DNA from: Anaerolineales bacterium
GTDB taxonomy: Bacteria; Chloroflexota; Anaerolineae; Anaerolineales; UBA4823
DNA: 45,779 nucleotides
Assembly (NCBI GenBank): GCA_020061105.1
Contig: JAGUYW010000068.1
Location: 1 to 45,779 of the forward strand
Direction of reading: 5' to 3'
Position numbers and translations under genes: made by a program. The notes under the pieces are model-generated. The model was given only the letters and a program-made list of their open reading frames with translations, made no database searches and was not told the origin of the DNA. Positions 8,958-18,462 of the stretch are shown here, piece after piece; the stretch's first letter is position 1; each line of letters begins with the position of its first letter.

Positions 8958-9620
8958 ATGTTGGTCTTAGCTTCAAATTCTCCGCGTCGCAAAGAGCTGC
9001 TCTCGCTGGCGGGCATCCCCTTCACCGTCAGGCCAGCGCAATTGGATGAAAGCATCCTGGTTGGCGAAAGCCCCCCTGCTTACGTGCGCCGGATGGCAGA
9101 GAGCAAGGCCTGGGCGGTGCAAGCCCGGATGGATGGGCAATTCGACTCTCATGCATGGGTGTTGGCCGCCGACACGATCGTTGTACATCAAGTCGACATC
9201 CTCGGAAAACCCGAAACACCTCAACAGGCTCGCGAAATTTTACAAAGATTGCGCAACTGCAATCATCAAGTGCTGACCAGCCTGGCAGTCATCCGCCTGG
9301 TAGACTGCCAAATGCTCAGCCAGGTGGTTGTCTCGGATGTTACTATGCGCGACTATTCTGACGATGAGATCGAAGCCTATATCGCCAGCGGCGATCCCAT
9401 GGATAAAGCTGGAGCGTATGCAATCCAACACACCGGGTTCCATCCGGTCGAGCGCGTCCAGGGGTGTTACGCCAATGTGACCGGGTTGCCGCTCTGTCAC
9501 CTGGCGCGTATGCTGCAAACGATGGGAGTGTCTGCGCTCGATACGATCACCCAAGCTTGCCAGGAGCATCTGAACATGCCATGCCCGTTGTATTTGCAGA
9601 TGGTGAAAGAAACGCGATGA
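8958..9620 (+). CDS. maf: Maf-family nucleoside triphosphate pyrophosphatase
   Basis: 220 residues. Maf proteins hydrolyse non-canonical or pyrimidine NTPs (dTTP/UTP type for YhdE-like members) to NMP and pyrophosphate. Diagnostic segments are LASNSPRRKELLSLAG at the N-terminus, ESKAWAV, the catalytic region VLAADTIVV, and DPMDKAGAYAIQ. The family is usually about 190-200 residues; the extra C-terminal 20 or so end in MPCPLYLQMVKETR. The ATG at 8958 is preferred, although the TTG at 8955 is in frame. No Shine-Dalgarno is present and a -10 box is immediately upstream. The stop overlaps the start of the PBP gene by 4 bases. Confidence 0.93.
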   Translation: MLVLASNSPRRKELLSLAGIPFTVRPAQLDESILVGESPPAYVRRMAESKAWAVQARMDGQFDSHAWVLAADTIVVHQVDILGKPETPQQAREILQRLRNCNHQVLTSLAVIRLVDCQMLSQVVVSDVTMRDYSDDEIEAYIASGDPMDKAGAYAIQHTGFHPVERVQGCYANVTGLPLCHLARMLQTMGVSALDTITQACQEHLNMPCPLYLQMVKETR

Positions 9621-11857
9621 AGTTTTTGGTTGGTTTGCTTTTGGTTTGCCTGGTTGCGCTGGCTGGCTGCGCTCAATTGCCAGCATTTTTTGAGACCCCT
9701 ACGCCTGCGACGCCGACAACTGTGTGGAGCGCTGAAGCAGTTCCCGATGCCGCGCCTGCGGCGCGCGCTTACCTGGATGCATGGAAAGTGGAAGACTACC
9801 CGGCCATGTACAATATGCTGACTTCCCTAAGCCGTTCGGCCATTGCTCTGGAGGATTTCATCCAGCATTATCGCAGCGTGGCGGTGGAAGCCAATCTGAC
9901 AACCATTGATTATGAGATTCTTTCTGTGCTGGTCAACCCGGATACAGCCCAGGCGCGCTACCGCGTCCACTTGAACAGCGCCCTGGTGGGGGAGATCGTG
10001 CGTGAAACGTTGATGGACTTGCGCCTTGAAAAAGATGAATGGCGAGTGCAGTGGAACGATACGCTGATTTTGCCTGAGTTGGTTCCTGGCAATTATTTAC
10101 TGATGGATCGCAGCAGTTATGTGCCCTCGCGCGCCAACATCTATGATATACATGGCAAAGCCCTGGTTGCACAAACCGATGCCACAGCCCTGGGGCTGTA
10201 TGTTGATCAGGTCAACCCTACCCAGGTTGAAGCCCTGTTTGCCCAATTAGCCGACCTGACTGGCAAACGCGTCGACACGATGATGGAAATGTACCGCAAT
10301 ACCCCGCGCGGCGCCGGCTGGTACCTGCCCTTTGGCGAAGTATCCTCTGAGGTTTTGGAAAATAGACTCGATCTGTTGACGGGCTTCAGCGGGCTGGAAA
10401 TGCGCCCTTATAAGGCGCGCTATTATTTCGAAAGCGGAATTGCGCCGCATGTGCTGGGCTATGTGGGCGTGATCCAGCCGGATGAAGTCGAATATTACCA
10501 GCGCCTGGGATACCGGCAGGATGAGCGCGTCGGCCGCTCTGGTTTGGAGAAGTGGGGTGAGACCTACCTGGCGGGAAAGCGCGGCGGCGCATTGTATGTT
10601 TTTAATGCCCAGGGACGACCGGTGACTTTATTGGCCGAAACGCCGGCTCAGCCATCCTATGATCTCTATACCACCCTCGACCGCGATTTACAGGCCGGCG
10701 CGCAGCTGGCGATGACTGGTTTTCGCGGCGCTCTTGTAGTTCTGGAGAGGGATAGCGGGCGAGTGCTGGCGATGGTTTCCTCCCCGGGGTTCGACCCGAA
10801 CGCTTTTGAGCCGATCAACTACAATAGCAGTTCGTTGCTGGCTGAAATTTTGAATGACCCGCAGCGCCCATTGCTCAACCGGGCTACCCAGGGGCAGTAT
10901 CCGTTGGGCTCGGTGTTCAAGATTGTCACCATGGCGGCAGGTCTGTACAGCGGGCGTTATACCTCTGAATCGACTTACCAATGCGGCTACCTGTTCGAAG
11001 AACTGCCCGGCGTCCAATTGCATGATTGGACCTATGATTATTTTCTGCGCGATGGGCGCACCATTCCGAGTGGTCTGCTGACTTTACCGGAAGGGCTGAT
11101 GCGTTCATGTAACCCATGGTTCTGGCATATTGGATTAAGCCTGTATAACCAGGGCATGGAAACAACGCTGTCTTCCATGGCGCGTTCGTTTGGGCTGGGA
11201 CAGCCTACCGGAATCGAGGGCGTCGAAGAATTGCCCGGCCAGATGCCCGATCCGGAAAATGTGATCGACGCTGTGAACATGGCGATTGGGCAGGGGCCGG
11301 TGCTGGTGACCCCACTGCAGGTGGCGCGTTTTGCCGCTGCAATTGGCAACGGCGGGATTTTGTACCAGCCGCAAATTATCGAGCGGATCGATGGCCCGGG
11401 TGGGCAGCCCTTGCGCCAGTTCGAACCCCGATCGATGGGCGAGCTGCCGCTCAGCGCCGCCGACCTCCAATCCATTCAACAGGCCATGGTAGGGGTGATC
11501 CGCAACGAGCGCCCGCGCGGCACTGCCTGGCATCGTTTTACCGGCCTGGATATTGCTGTAGCTGGCAAAACTGGCACCGCTCAATCGGGCAGGGAGCAGC
11601 CTCACGCCTGGTTTGCCGGTTATACATTGCAAGGGCGCGAAGACAAGCCGGATATCGCCATCGCCGTGGTGCTGGAATACGCCGGCGAAGGTTCAGATTA
11701 CGCCGCCCCCATCTTTCGCCGGATTGTAGAATTGTATTTTATCGGCCAGCCCCAGAAGCTGTATTGGTGGGAGACGGCTTTCAATGTACCTTTCACGCCC
11801 ACCCCCCAGGTGACGCCAACGCCGGTAATCGAACTGACCCCCACTTTGACTCCCTGA
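9617..11857 (+). CDS. class B penicillin-binding protein (PBP2-like), lipoprotein type
   Basis: 746 residues. A lipoprotein signal peptide (lipobox VALAGC, Cys at about 19) replaces the usual single membrane anchor. Next come an NTF2-like MecA-N domain (about 45-150), a dimerisation domain (about 160-350) and a transpeptidase domain with SVFK (Ser432, Lys435), SCN (497-499) and KTG (651-653). It should cross-link peptidoglycan outside the membrane. The C-terminus is a Thr/Pro-rich tail. A longer open frame extends upstream to 9464, but it overlaps maf deeply; the ATG at 9617 gives the signal peptide and a 4-base overlap with the maf stop. The motif set is intact, so the enzyme should be active. 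Mature MecA-like N-domains are also found in low-affinity PBPs, but resistance cannot be inferred from this. Confidence 0.92.
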   Translation: MKFLVGLLLVCLVALAGCAQLPAFFETPTPATPTTVWSAEAVPDAAPAARAYLDAWKVEDYPAMYNMLTSLSRSAIALEDFIQHYRSVAVEANLTTIDYEILSVLVNPDTAQARYRVHLNSALVGEIVRETLMDLRLEKDEWRVQWNDTLILPELVPGNYLLMDRSSYVPSRANIYDIHGKALVAQTDATALGLYVDQVNPTQVEALFAQLADLTGKRVDTMMEMYRNTPRGAGWYLPFGEVSSEVLENRLDLLTGFSGLEMRPYKARYYFESGIAPHVLGYVGVIQPDEVEYYQRLGYRQDERVGRSGLEKWGETYLAGKRGGALYVFNAQGRPVTLLAETPAQPSYDLYTTLDRDLQAGAQLAMTGFRGALVVLERDSGRVLAMVSSPGFDPNAFEPINYNSSSLLAEILNDPQRPLLNRATQGQYPLGSVFKIVTMAAGLYSGRYTSESTYQCGYLFEELPGVQLHDWTYDYFLRDGRTIPSGLLTLPEGLMRSCNPWFWHIGLSLYNQGMETTLSSMARSFGLGQPTGIEGVEELPGQMPDPENVIDAVNMAIGQGPVLVTPLQVARFAAAIGNGGILYQPQIIERIDGPGGQPLRQFEPRSMGELPLSAADLQSIQQAMVGVIRNERPRGTAWHRFTGLDIAVAGKTGTAQSGREQPHAWFAGYTLQGREDKPDIAIAVVLEYAGEGSDYAAPIFRRIVELYFIGQPQKLYWWETAFNVPFTPTPQVTPTPVIELTPTLTP

Positions 11858-11870
11858 CCAGAAAAACACA

Positions 11871-12800
11871 ATGCGTGGATTAATTATTCGTTCCCAATCT
11901 GGTTTTTACACCGTGCAGCTGGAAAACGGCGCGCAGGTGGTTTGCCAGCTGCGAGGTCGCTTGAAAAAGGGCCCTCGCAGAGAAGACAAAGTCGCGGTAG
12001 GCGATTGGGTGCAGGTCAGCGCCCTGGATCGAAAAACCGGGATGATCGAGCTGGTGGAAGAGCGCCAGCGGTTGTTTGCACGCCTGGCGCCAACGCCGCA
12101 TGGCGAATATCAACAAATCCTGATTGCCAATCCTGACCAGGTTGCCATAGTTTTTGCTTGCGCAGACCCGGCGCCACGCCTGGGCATGTTAGACCGGTTT
12201 TTGGTGATTGCAGAAAAGCAAGGCGTGCCGGCGTTGATCGTCGCCAATAAAATCGACCTGCTCAGCATGGAACAGGCCAAGAAAATCTTTGATCGTTACC
12301 CGCCTTTAGGTTACCAGGTCATTTATACCTCGACTCAGACTGGGCAAGGGTTGGATGAACTCAAGGAACACCTGGCTGGAAAAATTACGCTCTTTACTGG
12401 GCCGTCCGGGGTAGGAAAATCGAGCTTGTTGAATGCGATCCAGCCGGGGTTGGGTTTGTTGGCGCGCAAAGTCAGCCACGGTACTCGTAAAGGGCGCCAT
12501 ACGACGGTGGTGCGCGAATTGTTTGCTTTGCATGGCGGCGGATATGTGGCTGATACGCCGGGATTGAAAGCGTTGGCTCTGTGGGATATCGAGCCGGAGG
12601 AGGTGGATGGTTATTTTCCTGAGCTGCGCCAACGGGTAGAAGGCTGCCAGTTCAGTGATTGTACGCATGTCCACGAGCCGCAATGCGCGGTGCTGCAAGC
12701 CTTGAAAGCTGGCGAGATCCACCCGGAGCGTTACCAGTCTTATTTGCGCATGCGCTTTGGCGACGAAAATGACAGGACTGAGCAATTGACAGACAGGTGA
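11871..12800 (+). CDS. rsgA: small ribosomal subunit biogenesis GTPase RsgA
   Basis: 309 residues. It is a circularly permuted GTPase that helps mature the 30S subunit. An N-terminal OB-fold (about 1-70) is followed by the permuted G motifs in the expected order: G4 VANKIDLL, then G1 TGPSGVGKSSLLNA, then G3 VADTPGLKAL. A C-terminal zinc motif CQFSDCTHVHEPQC (Cys, Cys, His, Cys) follows. Length and order match the family. It starts 13 bases after the PBP stop and is probably in the maf-PBP operon. A 191-base gap with no clear terminator follows. Confidence 0.96.
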   Translation: MRGLIIRSQSGFYTVQLENGAQVVCQLRGRLKKGPRREDKVAVGDWVQVSALDRKTGMIELVEERQRLFARLAPTPHGEYQQILIANPDQVAIVFACADPAPRLGMLDRFLVIAEKQGVPALIVANKIDLLSMEQAKKIFDRYPPLGYQVIYTSTQTGQGLDELKEHLAGKITLFTGPSGVGKSSLLNAIQPGLGLLARKVSHGTRKGRHTTVVRELFALHGGGYVADTPGLKALALWDIEPEEVDGYFPELRQRVEGCQFSDCTHVHEPQCAVLQALKAGEIHPERYQSYLRMRFGDENDRTEQLTDR

Positions 12801-12960
12801 TTCTTACTTATAATTCACTAATCTTTTTGGCAATCCAGCCGGAAAAAATTTCAATGGTCATCGAAAAGACAATTTTATTGGCAAACTTGGGTTGTGTTAA
12901 TTGCGAGCAGATATCATATTGGGGGAAAGTGAAAAATGAACCTGTAAAGCTTTCGCTGTG

Positions 12961-12966
12961 TATACT
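12961..12966 (+). promoter_or_regulatory. candidate -10 box for the first peptide ABC operon
   Basis: TATACT lies 25 bases before the ATG at 12992. No convincing -35 hexamer is present. The rest of the gap (12801-12960) is AT-rich and shows no gene or repeat that I can support. Confidence 0.3.
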
Positions 12967-12991
12967 TAAGTAATAGCGGAGTATCCAAATC

Positions 12992-13999
12992 ATGATTCCT
13001 GGCAATGGCCGAAAACCAATCATCAAAGTAGAAAACTTACAAACTCGCTTCCATACTCCCGAAGGCATTGTCTACGCCGTCAACGGCGTAGATTTTGAGC
13101 TAGGGGAAGGAGAGACCCTGGGCGTGGTGGGAGAGAGCGGGTGTGGCAAAAGCGTCACCATGCTCTCGGTACTGCAGCTAATTCCTCGCCCACCGGGTGA
13201 AATCGTCAGCGGGCGGGCAGAATTCCATGGCCAAGACCTGCTGCATCTGAGCAATGAGGAAATTCGCTCGGTGCGCGGCGCACAAATCGGGATGATCTTT
13301 CAAGACCCGATGACTTCACTCAACCCGGTCTTGACGATTGGCAAACAGGTTTCCGAACCTTTGATGCTGCACCTTGGAATGACCAAAAAAGACGCTGCTG
13401 ACCGGGTAATTGAGTTACTGGAGCTGGTTGGCATTCCAGAAGCCGAAAAGCGCCTGACCCAGTACCCTCACCAATTCTCCGGCGGGATGCGCCAGCGCGT
13501 GATGATCGCCATGGCATTGGCCTGCAACCCGCAAATCTTGATTGCCGACGAACCGACCACCGCCCTGGATGTAACCATCCAGGCCCAGATCATCGAACTG
13601 GTGAAAAGACTGCGCGATGAGATTGGTATGTCGGTAATCTGGATCACCCACGACCTGGGGGTGGTGGCCGGTATGGCGCAGCGAGTGATCGTGATGTACG
13701 CCGGCTATATTATCGAAGAAGCGCCCGTTAAGGAGTTATATTCCAACCCGACCCATCCGTACACCTTGGGCTTGCTCAACAGCCTGCCGCGCTTGGATCG
13801 CGGCGAACAAGGTCGCCTGACCGATATTCCCGGCTTGCCGCCCTTGCTGCTGGAAAAGCCGGTTGGGTGCCCGTTTGTGCCGCGCTGCGTCTATGCTCAC
13901 GATCGTTGTTCAGAAAACCCCCCACTGATGGAAATCGCCCCCGGGCACCGTTCGGCCTGCTGGTGGGATGTGAAAGAAGGAAAAGCGCGCCATGCCTGA
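12992..13999 (+). CDS. oligopeptide/dipeptide ABC importer ATPase (DppD/OppD type)
   Basis: 335 residues. This is a cytoplasmic ATPase for a family-5 receptor importer. Motifs: Walker [12 protein letters not shown]-loop QDPMTSLNP, signature FSGGMRQR, Walker [15 protein letters not shown]-loop THDLGVV. The C-terminal OppD/F extension has Cys residues in VGCPFVPRC and DRC...SACWW, the set that holds an iron-sulfur cluster in some DppD structures. It pairs with the next gene by an 8-base overlap, giving the usual D/F heterodimer. The order ATPase-ATPase-receptor-permease-permease is a rearranged opp operon. The substrate cannot be read from the sequence. Confidence 0.95.
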   Translation: MIPGNGRKPIIKVENLQTRFHTPEGIVYAVNGVDFELGEGETLGVVGESGCGKSVTMLSVLQLIPRPPGEIVSGRAEFHGQDLLHLSNEEIRSVRGAQIGMIFQDPMTSLNPVLTIGKQVSEPLMLHLGMTKKDAADRVIELLELVGIPEAEKRLTQYPHQFSGGMRQRVMIAMALACNPQILIADEPTTALDVTIQAQIIELVKRLRDEIGMSVIWITHDLGVVAGMAQRVIVMYAGYIIEEAPVKELYSNPTHPYTLGLLNSLPRLDRGEQGRLTDIPGLPPLLLEKPVGCPFVPRCVYAHDRCSENPPLMEIAPGHRSACWWDVKEGKARHA

Positions 14000-14984
14000 T
14001 CAAACCAATAATCACAAAACATTGCTGCGAGTAGAAGGCCTGGTGAAACATTTCCCGATCCTGGCGGGTGTCTTTCAGCGCCAGGTTGGGGTGGTGCATG
14101 CCGTTGATGGGGTCAGCTTCGAAATCCGCCAGGGCGAGACCTTCGGCCTGGTGGGCGAGTCTGGCTGCGGTAAATCAACTGCCGGGCGCACGATTTTGCA
14201 GCTCTATCGACCAACCGCCGGGCGGGTGTTGTTGTATGATCAAGACCTGGCCTCTATGAAGGGCGAGACTTTGCGTCGCATGCGCCAGAAAATGCAGATG
14301 ATTTTCCAGGATCCTTACGCCAGCTTGAACCCGCGCATGACCATTCGTGAGATTGTGGGCGAGCCGCTCATGGTTCACGATGTGGCCAAAGATAAAGAGA
14401 TTCAAGAACGTGTCAATGAGCTGCTGGATACGGTGCGCCTGAATCCCGGCTTTGCCTCACGTTACCCGCACGAATTCTCCGGCGGTCAACGCCAGCGCAT
14501 TGGCATCGCCCGCGCCCTGGCCTTGCAGCCCGATTTTATCGTCTGCGACGAGCCGATTTCAGCCCTGGATGTCTCGATCCAGGCGCAGGTGATCAACTTG
14601 CTGGAGGATTTGCAGGCCAAGATGGGGTTGACCTATCTGTTCATCGCCCATGACCTTTCCATGGTGCGCCATATCAGCGACCGGGTGGCGGTGATGTACC
14701 TGGGTGTTTTGGCGGAACTGGCGCCGCGCGATGAATTATACGAGCACCCGCTGCACCCGTACACCCAGGCTCTGCTTTCTGCCGTGCCCGTGCCGGATCC
14801 GTTTGTAGAAGAAAAGCGTAAACGCATCATTTTGGAAGGCGATGTGCCCAGTCCGGTTAATCCGCCTTCGGGCTGCCGCTTCCGCACACGCTGCCCATTG
14901 GCAGACAAAATCTGCGCTGAACAAATGCCTGAATGGCGCGAAGTCGTCCCCGATCATTGGGTGGCGTGTCATTTCGTCAACTAG
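13992..14984 (+). CDS. oligopeptide/dipeptide ABC importer ATPase (DppF/OppF type)
   Basis: 330 residues. Second ATPase of the first importer: Walker [13 protein letters not shown]-loop [12 protein letters not shown], signature FSGGQRQR, Walker [14 protein letters not shown]-loop AHDLSMV, and the C-terminal peptide-transporter extension with Cys in [16 protein letters not shown] and VACHF. It starts inside the end of its partner (8-base overlap), which implies coupled translation and stoichiometric D/F production. About 200 bases separate it from the receptor gene. That gap holds a repeat, an anti-SD-like element and a promoter candidate. Confidence 0.95.
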   Translation: MPDQTNNHKTLLRVEGLVKHFPILAGVFQRQVGVVHAVDGVSFEIRQGETFGLVGESGCGKSTAGRTILQLYRPTAGRVLLYDQDLASMKGETLRRMRQKMQMIFQDPYASLNPRMTIREIVGEPLMVHDVAKDKEIQERVNELLDTVRLNPGFASRYPHEFSGGQRQRIGIARALALQPDFIVCDEPISALDVSIQAQVINLLEDLQAKMGLTYLFIAHDLSMVRHISDRVAVMYLGVLAELAPRDELYEHPLHPYTQALLSAVPVPDPFVEEKRKRIILEGDVPSPVNPPSGCRFRTRCPLADKICAEQMPEWREVVPDHWVACHFVN

Positions 14985-15030
14985 ACAACGGATTACTGAC
15001 AACGGATTTTTGGAACGAATTGAACGGATT
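14984..15030 (+). repeat. short direct repeats of (GA)CAACGGATT
   Basis: GACAACGGATT occurs at 14984-14994 and 14998-15008, with a shorter copy GAACGGATT at 15022-15030. It begins in the stop codon region of the upstream ATPase gene. Intergenic sequences of this CCGTT-rich style are scattered in many environmental bacterial genomes (recollection, not checked). No function is evident. Confidence 0.45.
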
Positions 15031-15090
15031 TGAGAATGGAATTAGGTACGTTCAAATGAGTTTAGAAATAGATTGACTGGAGAGAATTTG

Positions 15091-15099
15091 AAGGAGGTG
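15091..15099 (+). promoter_or_regulatory. remote anti-Shine-Dalgarno complement before receptor gene (copy 1)
   Basis: AAGGAGGTG (continuing as AT) is a perfect match to the 16S 3' end complement. It lies 82 nt before the receptor ATG, which has its own ribosome site at 15169-15174. The context is TTTGAAGGAGGTG. An ATG directly after it (15100) would encode only 15 codons with too short a spacing. A 5' mRNA-stabilising role similar to the Bacillus cry STAB-SD is an inference. Confidence 0.5.
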
Positions 15100-15123
15100 A
15101 TGCCTGACGAGCGATGTTGTAAA

Positions 15124-15151
15124 TTGAATGACTGTGTAGTAAGTTGATAAT
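15124..15151 (+). promoter_or_regulatory. candidate promoter of the receptor gene
   Basis: TTGAAT (15124-15129), 16 bases, then GATAAT (15146-15151). Transcription would start near 15158, leaving a 24-nt leader with the GAGGAG ribosome site. If this promoter is used, the remote AAGGAGGTG at 15091 would not be on this transcript. Confidence 0.3.
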
Positions 15152-15181
15152 AACCCGATCTTTAATTTGAGGAGAAGAAAC

Positions 15182-17239
15182 ATGCGTAACAAAATCTTTA
15201 CTGTAGCCTCGCTGCTGATTATCGCCAGCATGGTGTTGGCAGCTTGCGCGCAACCACAGACAATCACCGAGACCATCGTGCAGACGGTCCAGGTCGAAGT
15301 GGTCAAGACTGTGGAAATTCAACAGGAAGGCCAGACGGTCATCGTCACCGCCACTCCTGAGCCGGTCAAAGCGGTTGAATTCAAGTCCAAGGACCCGACG
15401 ACCTTTGTCTCGGTTACGTTCGGCGATTCTGAAACCCTGGACCCGGCGCTCGCCTACGAAACCTCCGGCGGCGAGATCATCATGAACATCTATGACACCC
15501 TGGTGTACTTCAATCGCCAGGACCCCAACTCATTCATCCCGCAACTGGCGGTGGAACTGCCGACCGTCGAAAATGGCGGCCTGTTAGAGGATGGCAAGGT
15601 GGTGGTCTTCAAGATTCGCGAGGGCGTCAAGTTCCATGATGGCAGCATCATGATGCCTTCGGATGTAGCTTTCACCTTCCAGCGCGGCATGCTGATGGGC
15701 GGCTACAGCGGCCCGCAGTGGCTGCTGACCGAGCCGGTCCTGGGCATTGGGATTCATGACATTGCCGAGACCATTGGCGATGGCGCTGGCGCAGGCGACA
15801 AAGAAGCCCTGCTGGCGCAGGATGCTGCTGCCCTGGTTGCAGCATGCGAAACGGTAAAAGGCAAGATCGTGGCCGACAACGACGCCATGACCGTGACCTT
15901 CTACCTGGAACAGGCCTGGGCGCCTTTCCTGGCTACACTGGCGCAGACCTGGGGCTCGGTGCAATCCGAGGCCTGGCTGAAGGCCAACGGCGCCTGGGAT
16001 GGCGACTGCGCCACCTGGCAGAACTATTATGACATGACCTCCGAAGAACTGAACGCTACCCCGTTGGGCAGCAGCGCCATGGGCACCGGCCCGTACAAAC
16101 TCGAGCGCTGGATTCCGGGCGAGGAAGTCGTTCTGGTTGCCAACGAGGACTACTGGCGTACCGAGCCGGCCTTCGAAGGCCAGCCCACCGGCGCCCCGAG
16201 CATCAAGACCGTCATCCGCAAGAGCGTGACTGAGTTCTCCACCCGCTACTCGATGCTGCAGGCTGGCGATGCAGATTTTGCCGCAGCCGGCTCCACCGCT
16301 GATTGGCCGCAAATGGACCTCTTGGTTGGGCAGATTTGCAACCTGGAAGACAACGACTGCGAACCCACCGACAACCCGAATGGCCCGTTGGAGATGCTGT
16401 CTGGTTGGACCTCCGGTTCTCGCACCGACATCTTCATGAACTTTGCAGTCAACACCGCCGGTGGCAACAACTACATCGGCAGCGGCCAACTGGATGGCAA
16501 TGGCATCCCGGCTGATTTCTTCGCCGATGTCCATATCCGCAAAGCTTTTGCTTACTGCTTCAACTACGACGCTTATCTGGATGACGTGTTGTTGGGTGAA
16601 GGCACCCGCAGCCTGGCAGTCATGCTGCCCGGGCAGGCTGGTTACGCCGACGACACCCCCTATTACTCCTACGATCCTGATAAGTGCGCCGAAGAGTTTG
16701 AACTGGCTGAACTACGCTCCGCCGATGGCAAGACCATCAACGAAGTTGGCTTCCGCCTGACCCTGGCCTACAACACCGGTAACACCGCCCGCCAGACGAT
16801 CGGCCAGATCCTGCAGGCCGAACTGTCTGCCATCAACCCGCTCTTCACTGTTGAAGTGACCGGTTTGCCGTGGCCGACCTATCTGCGTGAATTCCGCGCC
16901 CGCAAGCTGCCGATTTCTACCAGCGGCTGGGTGCAGGATATCGACGACCCGCACAACTGGGTTCAGCCCTACGCCATTGGCACCTTCGCCAATCGCCAGG
17001 GTATGCCCGATGAAATTCGGGCCCCGATGGCTGCTTTGATCGACGAAGGCGTGCTCGAGACCGATACCGCCAAGCGCCATGAGATCTACAAGCAGTTCAA
17101 CCAGCTGTACTACGACAACATCCCGACCATTCTGTTGTTCATCGCCAACCCGCGCCGCTACCAGCAGCGCTGGGTGTCGGGCTTCTTCGCCAACCGTGGT
17201 TCTTTCGGCGACTACTGGTACTACATGTCGAAAGAGTAA
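15182..17239 (+). CDS. peptide-type ABC importer receptor lipoprotein (SBP family 5)
   Basis: 685 residues. Lipoprotein signal peptide with lipobox VLAAC; the ATG at 15182 is chosen because GAGGAG lies 7 bases upstream and the signal peptide then starts MRNKIF. A Thr/Val/Glu repetitive linker follows. The family-5 receptor fold then appears in normal order: GDSETLDPA, GVKFHDGSIMMPSDV, MGTGPYKLERW, a LQAGDADF motif, HIRKAFAYCFNYDAYL, and DTAKRHEIYKQFNQLYYD near the C-terminus. It should capture peptides or related solutes outside the membrane for the adjacent permeases. Codons are strongly biased to C-ending forms, suggesting high expression. It serves here as the in-window reference for the permuted receptor at 23611. 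Confidence 0.95.
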   Translation: MRNKIFTVASLLIIASMVLAACAQPQTITETIVQTVQVEVVKTVEIQQEGQTVIVTATPEPVKAVEFKSKDPTTFVSVTFGDSETLDPALAYETSGGEIIMNIYDTLVYFNRQDPNSFIPQLAVELPTVENGGLLEDGKVVVFKIREGVKFHDGSIMMPSDVAFTFQRGMLMGGYSGPQWLLTEPVLGIGIHDIAETIGDGAGAGDKEALLAQDAAALVAACETVKGKIVADNDAMTVTFYLEQAWAPFLATLAQTWGSVQSEAWLKANGAWDGDCATWQNYYDMTSEELNATPLGSSAMGTGPYKLERWIPGEEVVLVANEDYWRTEPAFEGQPTGAPSIKTVIRKSVTEFSTRYSMLQAGDADFAAAGSTADWPQMDLLVGQICNLEDNDCEPTDNPNGPLEMLSGWTSGSRTDIFMNFAVNTAGGNNYIGSGQLDGNGIPADFFADVHIRKAFAYCFNYDAYLDDVLLGEGTRSLAVMLPGQAGYADDTPYYSYDPDKCAEEFELAELRSADGKTINEVGFRLTLAYNTGNTARQTIGQILQAELSAINPLFTVEVTGLPWPTYLREFRARKLPISTSGWVQDIDDPHNWVQPYAIGTFANRQGMPDEIRAPMAALIDEGVLETDTAKRHEIYKQFNQLYYDNIPTILLFIANPRRYQQRWVSGFFANRGSFGDYWYYMSKE

Positions 17240-17271
17240 ACCAGGTTTTTAGAAACACATTGTAAGCTTTT

Positions 17272-17304
17272 GCATGGCGGTGCGCGCCTCGCGCACCGCC
17301 ATGC
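17272..17304 (+). repeat. perfect 15-bp stem-loop between receptor and permease genes
   Basis: GCATGGCGGTGCGCG pairs perfectly with CGCGCACCGCCATGC around a 3-nt loop (CCT). It lies 33 bases after the receptor stop and before the permease ribosome site. No T-tract follows. The position suggests a 3' stabiliser or partial terminator for the receptor mRNA. Confidence 0.8.
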
Positions 17305-17336
17305 AGCCCCTGATTGATCGTATCTGGAGCAGCAAA

Positions 17337-18401
17337 ATGACCAACTATATTATCCGTCGCATCCTGATCCTTCCGATTATCTTGTTTGGCGTGACCGCCT
17401 TGATCTTTGGCATGTTGCAATTTCTCAGCCCGGCTGAGCGTTCGGCGTTGTATGTGCGTGATGTTCCGAAGAATGAAGCCATGATGGATGCTGTGATCCG
17501 GCGCTATGGCCTGGACCAACCGATCCTGGTACAGTATTGGAACTGGCTGATGGGCCGGATTGACCCTGTGACAGGCAATGTGGTGGGAGGCATCTTGCGC
17601 GGCGAATTGGGGTATTCACGCAGCGGGTCGCAATCGGTAGCCGCCTTGCTCAAGCGGCGTTTTCCGGCGACGGTTGAACTGGCCTTATATACGATTATTC
17701 CGATCATTGGTATTGGCGTCACCCTGGGGATTGCCGCGGCAGTCAACCACAATCGCTGGATTGACCAGCTGGCGCGCGTGTTTGCGATCCTGGGTCACTC
17801 TTTACCCAGTTTTGTACTTGGTTTATTGGCTTTGTTGTTTTTCTATGCAAAATTACAGTGGTTTCCTCCCGGTCGCCTGTCAGATTGGGCTAACAACGTG
17901 GTGTTAGCCCAGACCTGGAACACGTATACTTCTTTGATTACCGTCGATTCCTTGCTGAACGGGCGCGTGGATGTCTTCCTGGATGCCTTGCGGCACCTGA
18001 TTCTGCCCGTCATGGTGCTTTCGACGATTTCCTGGGCGACTTATCTGCGTGTGACGCGTTCTTCGATGCTGGAAACTTTGCGCCAGGAATATGTGGTCAC
18101 GGCACGCGCTAAGGGCTTGAAAGAAAGGGATGTTATCAACGGTCATGCGCGCCCGAACGCTTTGATCCCGGTCGCCACCCTGAGCGGCTTCACCATCGCA
18201 GGGCTGCTGGGCGGGGCGGTCTTGACCGAGACGATCTTCGACTATCCTGGCATTGGGCAGGCGGCTGGAGCAGCGGCGGCGCAGCTGGATGTCATCGCCG
18301 TACTTTCGTTCACGCTCTTAAGCGGTTTGATCTTGATCGTGGCGAACCTGATTGTCGATGTAATGTACGCTTTCTTGGACCCGCGCGTCCGTTTGAACTA
18401 G
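17337..18401 (+). CDS. peptide ABC importer permease (OppB/DppB type)
   Basis: 354 residues from the ATG at 17337, chosen because GGAG lies 7 bases upstream and the start MTNYIIRRILILPII is typical. An in-frame start at 17274 would run through the stem-loop. It has about six membrane helices, with the family segments RYGLDQPILVQYWNWL after the first helix and LGHSLPSFVLGLLAL in the middle. The cytoplasmic coupling (EAA) loop is EYVVTARAKGLKERDV, and ETIFDYPGIGQ lies near the end. It forms the membrane channel with the next permease. A 61-base gap with a stem-loop separates them. Confidence 0.94.
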   Translation: MTNYIIRRILILPIILFGVTALIFGMLQFLSPAERSALYVRDVPKNEAMMDAVIRRYGLDQPILVQYWNWLMGRIDPVTGNVVGGILRGELGYSRSGSQSVAALLKRRFPATVELALYTIIPIIGIGVTLGIAAAVNHNRWIDQLARVFAILGHSLPSFVLGLLALLFFYAKLQWFPPGRLSDWANNVVLAQTWNTYTSLITVDSLLNGRVDVFLDALRHLILPVMVLSTISWATYLRVTRSSMLETLRQEYVVTARAKGLKERDVINGHARPNALIPVATLSGFTIAGLLGGAVLTETIFDYPGIGQAAGAAAAQLDVIAVLSFTLLSGLILIVANLIVDVMYAFLDPRVRLN

Positions 18402-18409
18402 AAAATATT

Positions 18410-18442
18410 AGAAACTCAATTTCTCTAAGAAATTGAGTTTCT
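18410..18442 (+). repeat. perfect 15-bp stem-loop between permease genes
   Basis: AGAAACTCAATTTCT pairs perfectly with AGAAATTGAGTTTCT around the loop CTA. It starts 9 bases after the first permease stop and ends 20 bases before the next ATG, close to the GGAGGA ribosome site at 18451. It has the same architecture (15 bp, 3-nt loop) as the hairpin at 17272 but an unrelated sequence. Confidence 0.75.
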
Positions 18443-18462
18443 GGCTTATTGGAGGATCAATT

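Noticed and set aside
15100-15147. A 15-codon Cys-containing leader peptide after the remote AAGGAGGTG at 15091
   Set aside because: The start codon lies only 2 bases after AAGGAGG, and the equivalent positions at 23488 and 40360 have no comparable frame.
15584-16534. A 316-codon minus-strand frame inside the first receptor gene (and similar ones at 22152-23183 and 40736-41590)
   Set aside because: Antisense shadows of codon-biased genes, with no ribosome sites or recognisable protein features.
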